The translations under genes and the position numbers were made by a program. A stretch of DNA of 64,000 nucleotides from Candidatus Dependentiae bacterium (GTDB lineage: Bacteria; Babelota; Babeliae; Babelales; JACPOV01). Positions 18,559-27,358 of this stretch are shown here, one piece after another; the first letter of the stretch is position 1, and each line of letters starts with the position of its first letter. The stretch spans positions 62,001 to 126,000 of the forward strand of contig JACPOV010000008.1 in NCBI GenBank assembly GCA_016191325.1. The letters run 5' to 3'. The notes under the pieces are model-generated. The model was not told the DNA's origin and ran no database searches. It worked only from the letters and a program-made list of their open reading frames with translations.

Positions 18559-19907
18559 TTGATTTCCTTGCTTTTTTTATCGTGAAGATCGACACCCAGA
18601 GAAATTAACTGTGCACGCAGTTCGTCGGCACGTTTCCAATTTTTTTCTTCGCGTGCTTTTTCTCGGTCATCAAGAAGCTTTTGAATTTCTGGTGTTATTT
18701 GGATCGTTTTTTCTGGAAGTGGTTCAAGCGTTAATCCCAATCCGTTTACTAAAAATTGTTTAATGGCAGCTTTTTCGTGCGCATTTGGTTTTGATTGCAT
18801 GAAAGTGAAAAGAACGCCAAACATTCCGGGCGTATTTAAATCGTCGTAGAGAAATGTAAGCATTTTTTTAAGCGTTGCATTCTCACGATCGATAGGACTA
18901 TTTTTTTTCACCTCTGTGTGCGCAAAGAAAAGACATATTTTTTGATACGCTTTCTGGGCTGCTTGAATATCATTAAAGGAGAAATCAAGCGGTGTTCGAT
19001 AGTGATGAATCGCATAATAATATCTAATTACCATCGGATCAAATTGCTGGAATATATCGTTGAGCGTGAAAAAATTGCCGAGCGATTTGGACATTTTTTC
19101 ATTATTTACTCGAACAAATGCGCAATGGCTCCAAATAGTTGAAAACGGTTTTCTGGTTAAACTTTCTGTTTGAGCTATTTCATTTTCATGATGAGGAAAA
19201 ATTAAATCTGCGCCGCCGCCATGAATATCTATTTGCTCTCCCAAATATTTGAGCGCCATTGCTGAACATTCAATATGCCAACCTGGCCGACCATAACCCC
19301 ACGGGCTTTCCCAAAAAGTTCCTTCTTTCTCGCCTTTCCATAATGCAAAATCGAGCGGGTCCTCTTTTTTATCGTTTATCTCAACGCGCGCTCCAGCTCG
19401 TAATTCATCTAATTTTTGTTTAGAAAGTTTTCCGTAGGATGGGAAACTATTGATTCGAAAATACACATCGCCATCGATCGCATACGCTTTTTTTTGCTCA
19501 ACTAATTGTGCGACAAAATCGATAATTTCAGGAATTGTTTTAGTAACCAACGGCTCGTGAGATGGCGTATCTAGATTAAGTGCTTTCATATCTCGATTAA
19601 ATGATGCAATGTAACGCTGAGCGATTTCATGATAGCGCAGAGGGTCGCCAAATTCGGTTTCCGCTTTTTTGAGCAGCTTATCATCGATATCGGTAAAATT
19701 TCTGCAATACGTAACATCCAAGCCAATTGTTTTTAAGAGCCGATACAAGAGATCAAACGTAACAAAAACTCTGCCGTGGCCAATGTGTGGATTGTCGTAG
19801 GGCGTGATACCGCACACATAAAGTTTAATTTTGCCTTCTTGTAGCGGGCTTATAGTTTCTTTTCGAGTCGAAAGAGTTGAATAAAGCTGTATCATACTAT
19901 TTTTCAT
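18555..19907 (-). CDS. cysS: cysteinyl-tRNA synthetase
   Basis: A 450-residue class I synthetase. YVCGITPYDNPHIGHGRVFV holds the zinc-binding Cys and the HIGH motif; WHIECSAMALKYLG and HHENEIAQTE supply more zinc ligands; NNEKMSKSLGNFFTL carries KMSKS. The C-terminal DALR-like helices are short, with a KAREEKNWKRADELRAQL end. It attaches cysteine to tRNA-Cys. The start could be 19907 or the ATG at 19895 (MIQLYSTL); neither has a strong Shine-Dalgarno. It is transcribed away from bamA and is followed by the nudix gene in a 4-base overlap. Confidence 0.95.
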   Translation of the reverse strand: MKNSMIQLYSTLSTRKETISPLQEGKIKLYVCGITPYDNPHIGHGRVFVTFDLLYRLLKTIGLDVTYCRNFTDIDDKLLKKAETEFGDPLRYHEIAQRYIASFNRDMKALNLDTPSHEPLVTKTIPEIIDFVAQLVEQKKAYAIDGDVYFRINSFPSYGKLSKQKLDELRAGARVEINDKKEDPLDFALWKGEKEGTFWESPWGYGRPGWHIECSAMALKYLGEQIDIHGGGADLIFPHHENEIAQTESLTRKPFSTIWSHCAFVRVNNEKMSKSLGNFFTLNDIFQQFDPMVIRYYYAIHHYRTPLDFSFNDIQAAQKAYQKICLFFAHTEVKKNSPIDRENATLKKMLTFLYDDLNTPGMFGVLFTFMQSKPNAHEKAAIKQFLVNGLGLTLEPLPEKTIQITPEIQKLLDDREKAREEKNWKRADELRAQLISLGVDLHDKKSKEIK

Positions 19908-20045
19908 TCGTTTGAAAGGTCCATCGGCACTTACTGAAATTTAGTGTAGAAAAAAACAGCTCCTCTGGTCAATTTAAGAAAAAAAGGTATTCTATAAAAA
20001 CGATCTTTTTAAAGGTCCGCCTTCAAACAAATCAGGAGCGTATAC

Positions 20046-22619
20046 ATGATGTCTGCACGACGAGCGAGTGTTTTGTGGCTCTTTATTATTTTATTTATCG
20101 GTGGTGGAAACCTTCCATTTTCGTTGGCTGCGATGCAATCTGTACCAGCAAATCAAGATGAATTATCCGATAATCAATACGCGGAGAATGAATCTGACGA
20201 CGACTACGAAGATGAAGATGAAATAACTGCCGCGGTAGTTGCGCCTGCGCCAGTACCGCTGGCCGATCGTATCATTAGATCAATTACAGTTGAGGGAAAT
20301 TTTTCCGTTCCTTCACAAGCGATTGTAAGTCGCATTCCCTATCATGAAGGTCAGCGATTTGATCCTCGAAAAACCAATACTCTTATTAAAAATGTTAACG
20401 ACCTTAATTATTTTAAAAATGTGCAGCTTTATGGTGAGCCGGTCGGCAGCCAAGAAGTAGATCTTTTTATCGTGGTGCAAGAGAAATTGAAACTTGCGGG
20501 GTTTGAATTTCAAGGCAATAAACATTTAACGCTCAAGGAAATAGAAAAGAAAATTAATTTTTCTAAAATAACGAGCATTGATGAAATGGATTTGCCCCGA
20601 TACATTGCGATCATTAAAAAACTCTATCGCGACAAAGATTATCACAATGCACAGGTAACTGCGCAATTGCAGCCAGTGGATGGCGCTGCGTGTGTTCGTT
20701 TTACTATTCAAGAAAATAGTAAAACGCTTGTTAAACGAATTTTCTTTTCAGGAAATGAGTCTGTTACTGATAAAAAATTACGCAGTTTAATTTACACACG
20801 CGAAGATTGGATTCTTGGATTTATGGATCGCGCAGGAAGTTATCAGCCCGATATGATCGAAGCTGATAAGCAAGTTATCGAGAACTATTATCAAAGTAAT
20901 GGTTTTCTGAATGCGCGTGTAGTAAACGCGCAGGTGCAAGCGGATGCAGCTCAAGAAGAAGTTATGGTTACCTACTATATTCAAGAAGGCGATCTCTATA
21001 CGATATCCGATATTTCTGTTCCAGGAAATGATCTTATCTCGGAAGAATTTTTAAAGTCGCGTTTGCCAATTAAAGAATGCGACCTTTATTCAAAAGAAAA
21101 AATTCGCGAGACGATTGAAGGGCTTCGATTATTGTGGGGCGATTTTGGCTATATTTACGCCGATATTGAACCATCAGTTAAACCGAATGAAGAAACAAAA
21201 ACGGTGAGCGTTGCGTTTTATACGGAGCTTGGCTCACAAGTTACCCTTGATAGCATCAACATTCGTGGTAATGAAAAAACTGAAGATAAAATTATTCGTC
21301 GGCAATTGTTACTTCAAGAAGGTGGTATTCTCACAACCAAAGGGATGGACGATTCCAAACAGCGCGTTGAACTGCTTGGCTACTTTGATCAGCGAAATGG
21401 CGTCAACTGGAAAATTAATCGTTTAGGAAAAGATAGAGCATCGCTTGATTTGATGGTGAAAGAAGTGAAAACCGGCCGTGCCGAAATGAATCTTGGTTTT
21501 GGTGGTTCGCCGCGCGATGTTTCATCTCCTATTGAATCGCTATCATTACGCGCTGCACTTTCGGATTCGAATTTATTTGGTAAAGGAATTCAGTTTGCGC
21601 TCAGCGGCGAATATGCAAAACGGGAAGTTAACTTTAATTTTAATTTAACGCAGCCGTGGCTTTTCGATAGACCAATTCATGCTGGGATAGATATTTTTAC
21701 CAAGCGAACCTCATATAGCGATTTCTTCTTTCTAGAAAAATCATCTATTCATGAAAATATCGTAGGCGGTGCATTTAATCTTGGATTTGTTTCTCATCGT
21801 GCATTTGATTCACTTTGGATCAACAGACTTATTGTAGAGGATGTGCGTTATACCAATACCGCGGTTGACCAGCGTACTAACTTTATCAATCAAGCGCAGA
21901 AAGATGAGCTGCAAGGGATCATCAATCGACGGTTTCAAAGTGGCACATTTATTGGCTATGCTTTAAACGTAACAAAAGATGTTCGTAATCATCCGGTTCA
22001 TCCAAGCAACGGGTACCAATGGCAAATGTTAACAAAAACTGTTTTTCCTAGCAGAACGACGCATGCAATTGATACGCCGCTCCATGGATTTGGATTCTTT
22101 AAGGCAGATTTTGATGTGAGCTGGTACACACCACTTATCGATGAGCGCAGTTTGGTATTCTGTTTGCATGGTCATCTTGGTCTTATTGCGCCATTTAAAC
22201 ACAGAACTGTTCCCTATCGGGAATTGTATAATATTGGCGGTCCGGCATCGGTGCGCGGGTTTGAGTTTGGCGAGATAGGGCCGCAATGGATTGTCCCTGG
22301 CTTGGCCGGCAAATCTAATCCATTGGGCGCCACAAAAGCATTCTGGATTAACGCAGAATTGATTTTTCCAATCTCAGCAGACTTTTCTATGAAGGGCGGC
22401 ATTTTCTATGATGGTGGTGCTGGTTGGGATACGCTTGATGCGGCGCAAATTTCTCCGGCTAATTTGAGAAACAATCATTTTAGCTATCGGCATGCTGTTG
22501 GTTTAGGGCTGCGCGTCTTGCGCCCAACGCCAATTAAAGTTGATTGGGGCTTTAAGCTCGATCGACGCAAAGGTGAAGAGGCGACGCGCGTTCACTTTAG
22601 TGCGTACCACGAGTTTTAA
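20046..22619 (+). CDS. bamA: outer-membrane assembly factor BamA (Omp85)
   Basis: An 857-residue protein: signal peptide, a very acidic linker (about 35-65, ESDDDYEDEDE), five POTRA domains (about 75-480, beginning with IRSITVEGNFSVPSQAI, FEFQGNKHLTLKEIE, RIFFSGNESVTDKKL, ISDISVPGNDLISEEF and DSINIRGNEKTEDKI), and the C-terminal 16-strand barrel with the loop-6 motif ASVRGFEFGE and a final aromatic residue (SAYHEF). It inserts beta-barrel proteins into the outer membrane and proves a diderm envelope. AGGAG lies 8 bases before the ATG at 20046; an ATG at 20049 is the alternative. The acidic insert before POTRA1 is unusual. Confidence 0.95.
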   Translation: MMSARRASVLWLFIILFIGGGNLPFSLAAMQSVPANQDELSDNQYAENESDDDYEDEDEITAAVVAPAPVPLADRIIRSITVEGNFSVPSQAIVSRIPYHEGQRFDPRKTNTLIKNVNDLNYFKNVQLYGEPVGSQEVDLFIVVQEKLKLAGFEFQGNKHLTLKEIEKKINFSKITSIDEMDLPRYIAIIKKLYRDKDYHNAQVTAQLQPVDGAACVRFTIQENSKTLVKRIFFSGNESVTDKKLRSLIYTREDWILGFMDRAGSYQPDMIEADKQVIENYYQSNGFLNARVVNAQVQADAAQEEVMVTYYIQEGDLYTISDISVPGNDLISEEFLKSRLPIKECDLYSKEKIRETIEGLRLLWGDFGYIYADIEPSVKPNEETKTVSVAFYTELGSQVTLDSINIRGNEKTEDKIIRRQLLLQEGGILTTKGMDDSKQRVELLGYFDQRNGVNWKINRLGKDRASLDLMVKEVKTGRAEMNLGFGGSPRDVSSPIESLSLRAALSDSNLFGKGIQFALSGEYAKREVNFNFNLTQPWLFDRPIHAGIDIFTKRTSYSDFFFLEKSSIHENIVGGAFNLGFVSHRAFDSLWINRLIVEDVRYTNTAVDQRTNFINQAQKDELQGIINRRFQSGTFIGYALNVTKDVRNHPVHPSNGYQWQMLTKTVFPSRTTHAIDTPLHGFGFFKADFDVSWYTPLIDERSLVFCLHGHLGLIAPFKHRTVPYRELYNIGGPASVRGFEFGEIGPQWIVPGLAGKSNPLGATKAFWINAELIFPISADFSMKGGIFYDGGAGWDTLDAAQISPANLRNNHFSYRHAVGLGLRVLRPTPIKVDWGFKLDRRKGEEATRVHFSAYHEF

Positions 22620-22622
22620 CCA

Positions 22623-23087
22623 TTAATCGAGTTGGTCTCTTTTTTGTGAACGGATCACTGGCTCTCCCGGAGAGGTTAGAAAGATCATTGGTATAAGAAT
22701 AAAATCAGGTATATAACTCCAATACCAAGGGGTGACGTCTTCAGATACACTTGGATTTTGAAATTTGATGTTGCCAAATTTGGCAACATCAAAGTCTTCG
22801 ATGTTACTACAGGGAAACATTAATTCCAATTTATACGGTTTTTCGATAGGTATTGTGACGTATTTTTTACCATTTATTTTATTAATCCACAATTTTTTTC
22901 CGGCGCATGGAATTTCAGATTTGTATGGTAAAATAAATTGTTCTCGATAATATTTTTTTTGTAAATGATCCAAATTTATTTGCTTTTTTGCTAAGTGGAT
23001 AAAATCCTGAAAGCTGGCTTGAGCAAGAAGTGTTATGGTGCTCATTTTTATAAACAGGCAGATATTTCTAAAAAAGCAATTACTCAC
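22623..23087 (-). CDS. exported or membrane protein, unknown
   Basis: A 154-residue protein. The start is a GTG at 23087 with AGGA six bases upstream; an internal ATG at 23048 has no such site. The N-terminus is a possible signal peptide (FFRNICLFIKMSTITLLAQA). The body is basic with two Cys (IPCAGKKLW and MFPCSNIED), and a second hydrophobic stretch, WSYIPDFILIPMIFLT, lies near the C-terminus. No family recognised. It converges on bamA with three bases between the stops. Confidence 0.6.
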   Translation of the reverse strand: MSNCFFRNICLFIKMSTITLLAQASFQDFIHLAKKQINLDHLQKKYYREQFILPYKSEIPCAGKKLWINKINGKKYVTIPIEKPYKLELMFPCSNIEDFDVAKFGNIKFQNPSVSEDVTPWYWSYIPDFILIPMIFLTSPGEPVIRSQKRDQLD

Positions 23088-23224
23088 GAGCGATTCCTAA
23101 AGTTCAAAAATAAATACTATTATAGTATACGCGTTATTTAAAATTTATCGAGATGGCAACGGCAAATTATTGAATATTACCCACAAAGATTACTAGGCTA
23201 TACAAAATGCCAAAGGAGAATGCC

Positions 23225-24391
23225 GTGTTTAAAAGAACCATAGAATCTACGTTAAAAATTGATTTGCCGAATTATTCAATAATTTGTATCAAAGGGCCAC
23301 GTTTTGTTGGAAAAACAACCTTGGTCAAAACAGTTGCACCTCATTTTGCATATTTTTCATTGCGAGAATTGCAGCCGCGCCAACAAGCTCTTAAAAATCC
23401 TGAATTTTTTATTCGTGATGCGCTTTCAAAAGGCGAGGGAATGATTGTAGATGATTGTGAGTATGCGCCTGCAATTATCGATGCGATACGAACGTATGAG
23501 CTTCCAGAAGGCAAAAAAATTATAGTAACAACGAGCTTGCTTCGCCACCACACAACGTTGGTAGAGGAGCTTTTTGGTTCTCGATCAAAAACATATACAC
23601 TTTGGCCACTTTCAATCACGGAACGGGAAATGTCTCAAGTTCTGCCGCAGTCGGTGGATGATGCTATTATTCGTGGAGGATTTCCCGCGGCTCAGCGGGA
23701 AGGGGATATTCCTGAGTGGTACACAACCTATGTTCGTAATTATACTGAGCAAGATGTTCGTGTGGCAAAAAGTTTGCATAACGACACGATTTTTTATCGC
23801 TTCATGGAACTTTGCGCAGAACAATCTCTTGGCCAACCAGTAAATTATTCATCACTGCGCCGAGCATGCGATATTACTATTCATACAGCAAAGGCGTGGA
23901 TTGAGTTGCTTGAACTCACACAACTTATTTTTTTATTGCCACCACATGAACAAGCATACGGAAAACGAATTATAAAAAGCCCAAAACTTTATTTTATTGA
24001 GCCGGCAATTACGTGTTCTCTTTTGCGTATTTCTACACCTGAACAATTAAAACAGCATCCATTGCGTGAAGCAATTATTGAATCGTTTGTTATTTCTGAT
24101 TTGTACAAACAAGCGTTTGGCGCTGGTAAAAAAGGAAACGTCTCATTCTGGAAAGATAAAGCGGGCCATGAAGTGGAATGCCTTGTAAGTAAATCTACTG
24201 GTGTTTTGCCAATGGAGATTATCGCGAGCGAAAGTTATTCGCCACAAGCTTTTAAAAAACTGATGCACTGGTACAAGGTGAGCCACGCAATGCAATCGAA
24301 TGGCATTGTTGTTTATACTGGTGAGCAAGATCAATCACTTGTTGAAGGACGTTTGCTCAATTGGCGTTCGGTTAAAAACTTAAATCAATAA
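23225..24391 (+). CDS. AAA_14/DUF4143-type ATPase
   Basis: A 388-residue protein with a Walker A site GPRFVGKTTL, a Walker B-like GMIVDDCEY, the RGGFPAAQ segment typical of AAA_14 proteins, and a C-terminal DUF4143-like, nuclease-related domain (FWKDKAGHEVECLV). Such ATPases are widespread in bacteria and archaea and their role is poorly known. The start is taken as GTG 23225, because AAGGAG at 23213-23218 lies 6 bases before it; the in-frame ATG at 23207 would sit upstream of that site with none of its own. It stands alone, with a 28-base gap to the next gene on the same strand. Confidence 0.85.
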   Translation: MFKRTIESTLKIDLPNYSIICIKGPRFVGKTTLVKTVAPHFAYFSLRELQPRQQALKNPEFFIRDALSKGEGMIVDDCEYAPAIIDAIRTYELPEGKKIIVTTSLLRHHTTLVEELFGSRSKTYTLWPLSITEREMSQVLPQSVDDAIIRGGFPAAQREGDIPEWYTTYVRNYTEQDVRVAKSLHNDTIFYRFMELCAEQSLGQPVNYSSLRRACDITIHTAKAWIELLELTQLIFLLPPHEQAYGKRIIKSPKLYFIEPAITCSLLRISTPEQLKQHPLREAIIESFVISDLYKQAFGAGKKGNVSFWKDKAGHEVECLVSKSTGVLPMEIIASESYSPQAFKKLMHWYKVSHAMQSNGIVVYTGEQDQSLVEGRLLNWRSVKNLNQ

Positions 24392-24419
24392 GCTTTCACA
24401 AGTTGCCGAGGTTTGCACT

Positions 24420-25331
24420 ATGTGGATCTTCCTGGTTCAATGTGTTTTTGTATTTCTCTACATGAGTTTTCTATGGTTAATTGCTCAACGAGAACATAAT
24501 AACGGCATTGCAGATATTGGTTGGGGTATTGGATTTATAATTATAGCAATTGCGTCGACTAAGTTTCATCTGTACGCAGCATTTTTATTTTTAGTCGCGC
24601 TGTTTATTTGCCTATTTTTCTTATTATCTAAGAAGTATGCAAATTTTTACAGGATAAGTTCGTGTGCGATGGCTTTACTGGCAATGTGCTCAGTAGTAGT
24701 TCTTTATCATTATGCCAGATCCGGGCGAGCATTTCTTATTTCAATGCTTGTATTTATTTGGGCTGTTCGCATCTCATATTATATTTTCAAGCGTTCGCGC
24801 AATAAAGATGAAGACGAGCGCTATGCGCTATGGCGAAAAAAATGGGGCAAGCACCAAGCGCTCTATGCGTTTTTTTATGTTTTTATGCTACAAGGGCTTC
24901 TAATGCTAGTGATAGGGTATCCTATCATGCTGGTAAATAGCACCCCAGTTGTTTCATTGCGTTGGCTCGATTGGATTTCAGTATGTATTTGGGCCTTTGG
25001 TATGTTTTGGGAAGCCGTTGGCGATTATCAATTGGCTAAATTTCTGCGCAGTCAAAAAAAGAGAAGCCATATCATGCAAGAAGGGCTTTGGCATTATACG
25101 CGGCATCCGAACTATTTTGGTGAAAGTATTATGTGGTGGGCAATTTTTTTAATTACACTTCCCGTTTATTTAGGATGGACTGCAATTATTAGTCCCGTAA
25201 CAATTACCCTTCTTTTGCGGCTTGTTTCGGGTGTGCCGCTTGCAGAAAAGTCGTTTGCAAATAACCCCGAATTTCTCGCTTATGCAAAACGAACAAATGC
25301 GATGTTTCCCTGGCGCCCACGAAAAAAGTGA
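24420..25331 (+). CDS. DUF1295 membrane protein (steroid 5-alpha-reductase-like)
   Basis: A 303-residue integral membrane protein with about seven to eight hydrophobic segments. The C-terminal part carries the DUF1295/isoprenylcysteine-methyltransferase-like signature: MQEGLWHYTRHPNYFGESIM then WWAIFLITLP, with RHPNYFGE as cofactor-binding core. The fold includes sterol reductases and methyltransferases; the substrate here cannot be told. The start ATG has a modest AGG upstream. It lies 28 bases after the ATPase gene and converges with the tail-anchored gene at 25334 with two bases between stops. Confidence 0.88.
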   Translation: MWIFLVQCVFVFLYMSFLWLIAQREHNNGIADIGWGIGFIIIAIASTKFHLYAAFLFLVALFICLFFLLSKKYANFYRISSCAMALLAMCSVVVLYHYARSGRAFLISMLVFIWAVRISYYIFKRSRNKDEDERYALWRKKWGKHQALYAFFYVFMLQGLLMLVIGYPIMLVNSTPVVSLRWLDWISVCIWAFGMFWEAVGDYQLAKFLRSQKKRSHIMQEGLWHYTRHPNYFGESIMWWAIFLITLPVYLGWTAIISPVTITLLLRLVSGVPLAEKSFANNPEFLAYAKRTNAMFPWRPRKK

Positions 25332-25333
25332 TT

Positions 25334-26062
25334 TTAGCCTCTAGCTCGTTTTATTTTTCTATAAAAAGAATATGCAGCAGCGGTAAATGCTGTTGCTGCT
25401 ATTATTGTGGGAATTATGCGTTTCCAATGGTAATTTCTTTGATATCGTTCACTTACCGTTTCATAATTGGATGGCGGATTATTAGAAGCGAACTGTATAA
25501 CGCGATCATCGCAAAAGAATCTAGTGCGCAGGTAATCTGCGCGGATGAACTTATCTTTTGGAAATAGTCTTTTGCTTTGTAGTTCCTTCATTTCTTCTTT
25601 TTTCTTATCCTCGTCTCCAGGTCTCGTTCGATCGAGGGTTTTTTCATCTATTTTAACTTCAGTCAACGTATAAGGAACTCCCTTTATGATAAAATTTTCT
25701 CCCGTGTAATTTTTCCGGAGATTGAGTTCTATGAATCTGCTCATGAACGCTTCAAGAGAATCTACAGGTTTAATGGAGGTAATGGTTTTGGGGCCTTGTT
25801 CTATATTTTTATATTTTTTGTGGAGAGAAAGGCTGGAATCTATTAATCGACACACTAAAAATCTTGTTCCCTCTGCGCTCTGGCAATCTTCGATTGAAAC
25901 AATTTCGTAACGTTTTTTTTCATGAGAATCGACAAATACGTCGCCTTCGCTCAACATTAGTGCGTGTTTTCCAGCCTCGAGAGAAATTTCATATGGAGCA
26001 CTTACTAGTGGCAATGAGCATGAAGCAATCATAATTATTGAAAAAAAATATTTAATTTTCAT
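25334..26062 (-). CDS. exported tail-anchored family protein A
   Basis: A 242-residue protein: signal peptide (MKIKYFFSIIMIASCSLPLVSA), a soluble body with MLSEGDVFVDSHEKKRYEIV, and a C-terminal membrane helix (IIPTIIAATAFTAAAYSFY) with a basic tail RKIKRARG. It shares two short blocks with 26075-26755: SEG-x15-Y-I-V-IE and N-PP-NYE just before the anchor (NNPPSNYETV against NEPPANYEPV). The layout predicts a periplasmic domain held by its C-terminus, with the basic end in the cytoplasm. It lies 12 bases after 26075-26755 on the same strand, so the two form an operon. Function unknown. Confidence 0.7.
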   Translation of the reverse strand: MKIKYFFSIIMIASCSLPLVSAPYEISLEAGKHALMLSEGDVFVDSHEKKRYEIVSIEDCQSAEGTRFLVCRLIDSSLSLHKKYKNIEQGPKTITSIKPVDSLEAFMSRFIELNLRKNYTGENFIIKGVPYTLTEVKIDEKTLDRTRPGDEDKKKEEMKELQSKRLFPKDKFIRADYLRTRFFCDDRVIQFASNNPPSNYETVSERYQRNYHWKRIIPTIIAATAFTAAAYSFYRKIKRARG

Positions 26063-26074
26063 CCGCGGGCCTTG

Positions 26075-26755
26075 CTAGAAAAAAATTGAATCCAATGCTT
26101 TTTTATAAAATAGATAAACACCGATTGCTGTTGAAACTGCCAGAGTAGAACTGGTCAGAAGAATTTTTCTTTTGTGATATATTTTCCATTCAGTTTCAAA
26201 AACTGGCTCATAATTAGCTGGAGGCTCGTTGGTCGCACATTGTTTAACCCATTGGGTGGAAAACCAATTTTCTTTTTTATAGGTAGCGGTCGCTATTCCT
26301 TCTTGAGGAATTTGAGCAGAATGCAAAAAATAGCATTCGTTATTAATCCAATAAGGGATTTTAATATTTTCTTGAAAAGCCTTTTGCCGGCGATTGAACT
26401 GATTTTTTCTTTTGCTGACTACATCTGTTCCTGTTGTTTCAGCATTAAACGTGACCATTGGGTTTTGCCCATTGTAGTTGAGAGTTCCTAATGCGTACTT
26501 TGCATTAGGGTGCGTTGGTCTTAAGTAGATGTTGATGGCGTCATTTTGAGGCTCCAATAAATGTGTCTGTCCCGGTGTCCGCTCAATTAAAACAATCGTA
26601 TATTTTTCACATTCAGATTTATTGGCTAATGAAACAATTTGCCCCTCGCTGATATGAGGCAGATAGCCATGCGAAATAGAATCGTCTGTTTTTGTTCTGC
26701 CGCAGTAGGAAAATAGTATTAACGCCCCTAGAAACCATAAAAGTCGTTTGACCAT
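26075..26755 (-). CDS. exported tail-anchored family protein B
   Basis: A 226-residue protein with N-terminal signal (MVKRLLWFLGALILFSYC), a beta-rich body with ISEGQIVSLANKSECEKYTI, the NEPPANYEPV block, and a C-terminal helix (ILLTSSTLAVSTAIGVYLFY) followed by KKALDS. It is a paralogue of 25334-26062. ATG 26755 is preferred to 26773 because GGGGG then lies about 9 bases upstream. The Cys at the signal end (FSYCG) is not a convincing lipobox. Four Cys in the body might form disulphides. No function can be assigned. Confidence 0.68.
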   Translation of the reverse strand: MVKRLLWFLGALILFSYCGRTKTDDSISHGYLPHISEGQIVSLANKSECEKYTIVLIERTPGQTHLLEPQNDAINIYLRPTHPNAKYALGTLNYNGQNPMVTFNAETTGTDVVSKRKNQFNRRQKAFQENIKIPYWINNECYFLHSAQIPQEGIATATYKKENWFSTQWVKQCATNEPPANYEPVFETEWKIYHKRKILLTSSTLAVSTAIGVYLFYKKALDSIFF

Positions 26756-26846
26756 ATGGTGCCCCCATTGCAAGATTTTGTTACACCATTAATAAGATGA
26801 CAAATCTGCGGCATGGAAGTCCATAATATCGGCTCTGTGGCTGGCG

Positions 26847-27194
26847 TTATTTATTCTTATCTACCATGGCAAGGAGTTCTTTTGCAGAGTTTGCTATTTG
26901 AGCATCGTTATTTTTTTTTGCTTTTTCCATCGTATCGACTATCGCGCATCGTTGAACTGTTTTCAAATCGCCGTACGGATAAATATAATGCTCTTTTGCG
27001 TCGGCAGGGAATTTGCTATCGGTTCCTAAAAACCATAATCCATATTCACTCATAAAATGTGTATTGATAAAGCGAACAACTTCATCTTGCGTTGGTTTTT
27101 CTTCATTCCAATTAGCATCAAATGTAGAAATTTCTCCAGCTTTAATTAAGCGAACTGCGTTATCGTATCCCTTTTTATTAAAAGTAGCGGCCAT
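26847..27194 (-). CDS. small cytoplasmic protein, unknown
   Basis: A 115-residue protein with no signal peptide, one of few such unknowns in this block. It begins AATFNKKGYDNAVRLIKAGE and has EEKPTQDEVVRFINTHFM, a Trp/Tyr-rich centre (SEYGLWFLGTDSKFP) and a helical end (SAKELLAMVDKNK). AGGAG lies 8 bases before the ATG, so the gene is convincing. I recognise no family. It lies between the tail-anchored genes and is read in the same direction. Confidence 0.65.
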   Translation of the reverse strand: MAATFNKKGYDNAVRLIKAGEISTFDANWNEEKPTQDEVVRFINTHFMSEYGLWFLGTDSKFPADAKEHYIYPYGDLKTVQRCAIVDTMEKAKKNNDAQIANSAKELLAMVDKNK

Positions 27195-27298
27195 GAAAAT
27201 TCTCCTTTAATGAGTTTGGATAATTCTGACGATACTTTCTGACTAAGGTGGAATGCAATAGTTTTTTACGATTGATATTTATGCATAAAATGATTTTA

Positions 27299-27333
27299 TA
27301 AAAAAAGGGAAGACTTTTTATGTCTTCCCTTTT
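27299..27333 (-). terminator. terminator downstream of 27359-28075
   Basis: On the minus strand AAGGGAAGAC and GTCTTCCCTT (27305-27314 and 27322-27331) form a 10-base stem followed by a T run, just after the stop codon of the gene at 27359. Confidence 0.85.
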
Positions 27334-27358
27334 GAACACTATTTTTCTTATGGAGATG

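Noticed and set aside
26075-26773. Lipoprotein signal in the tail-anchored protein B
   Set aside because: The residues before the Cys (LFSYC) do not fit the lipobox, and the protein already has a C-terminal anchor.
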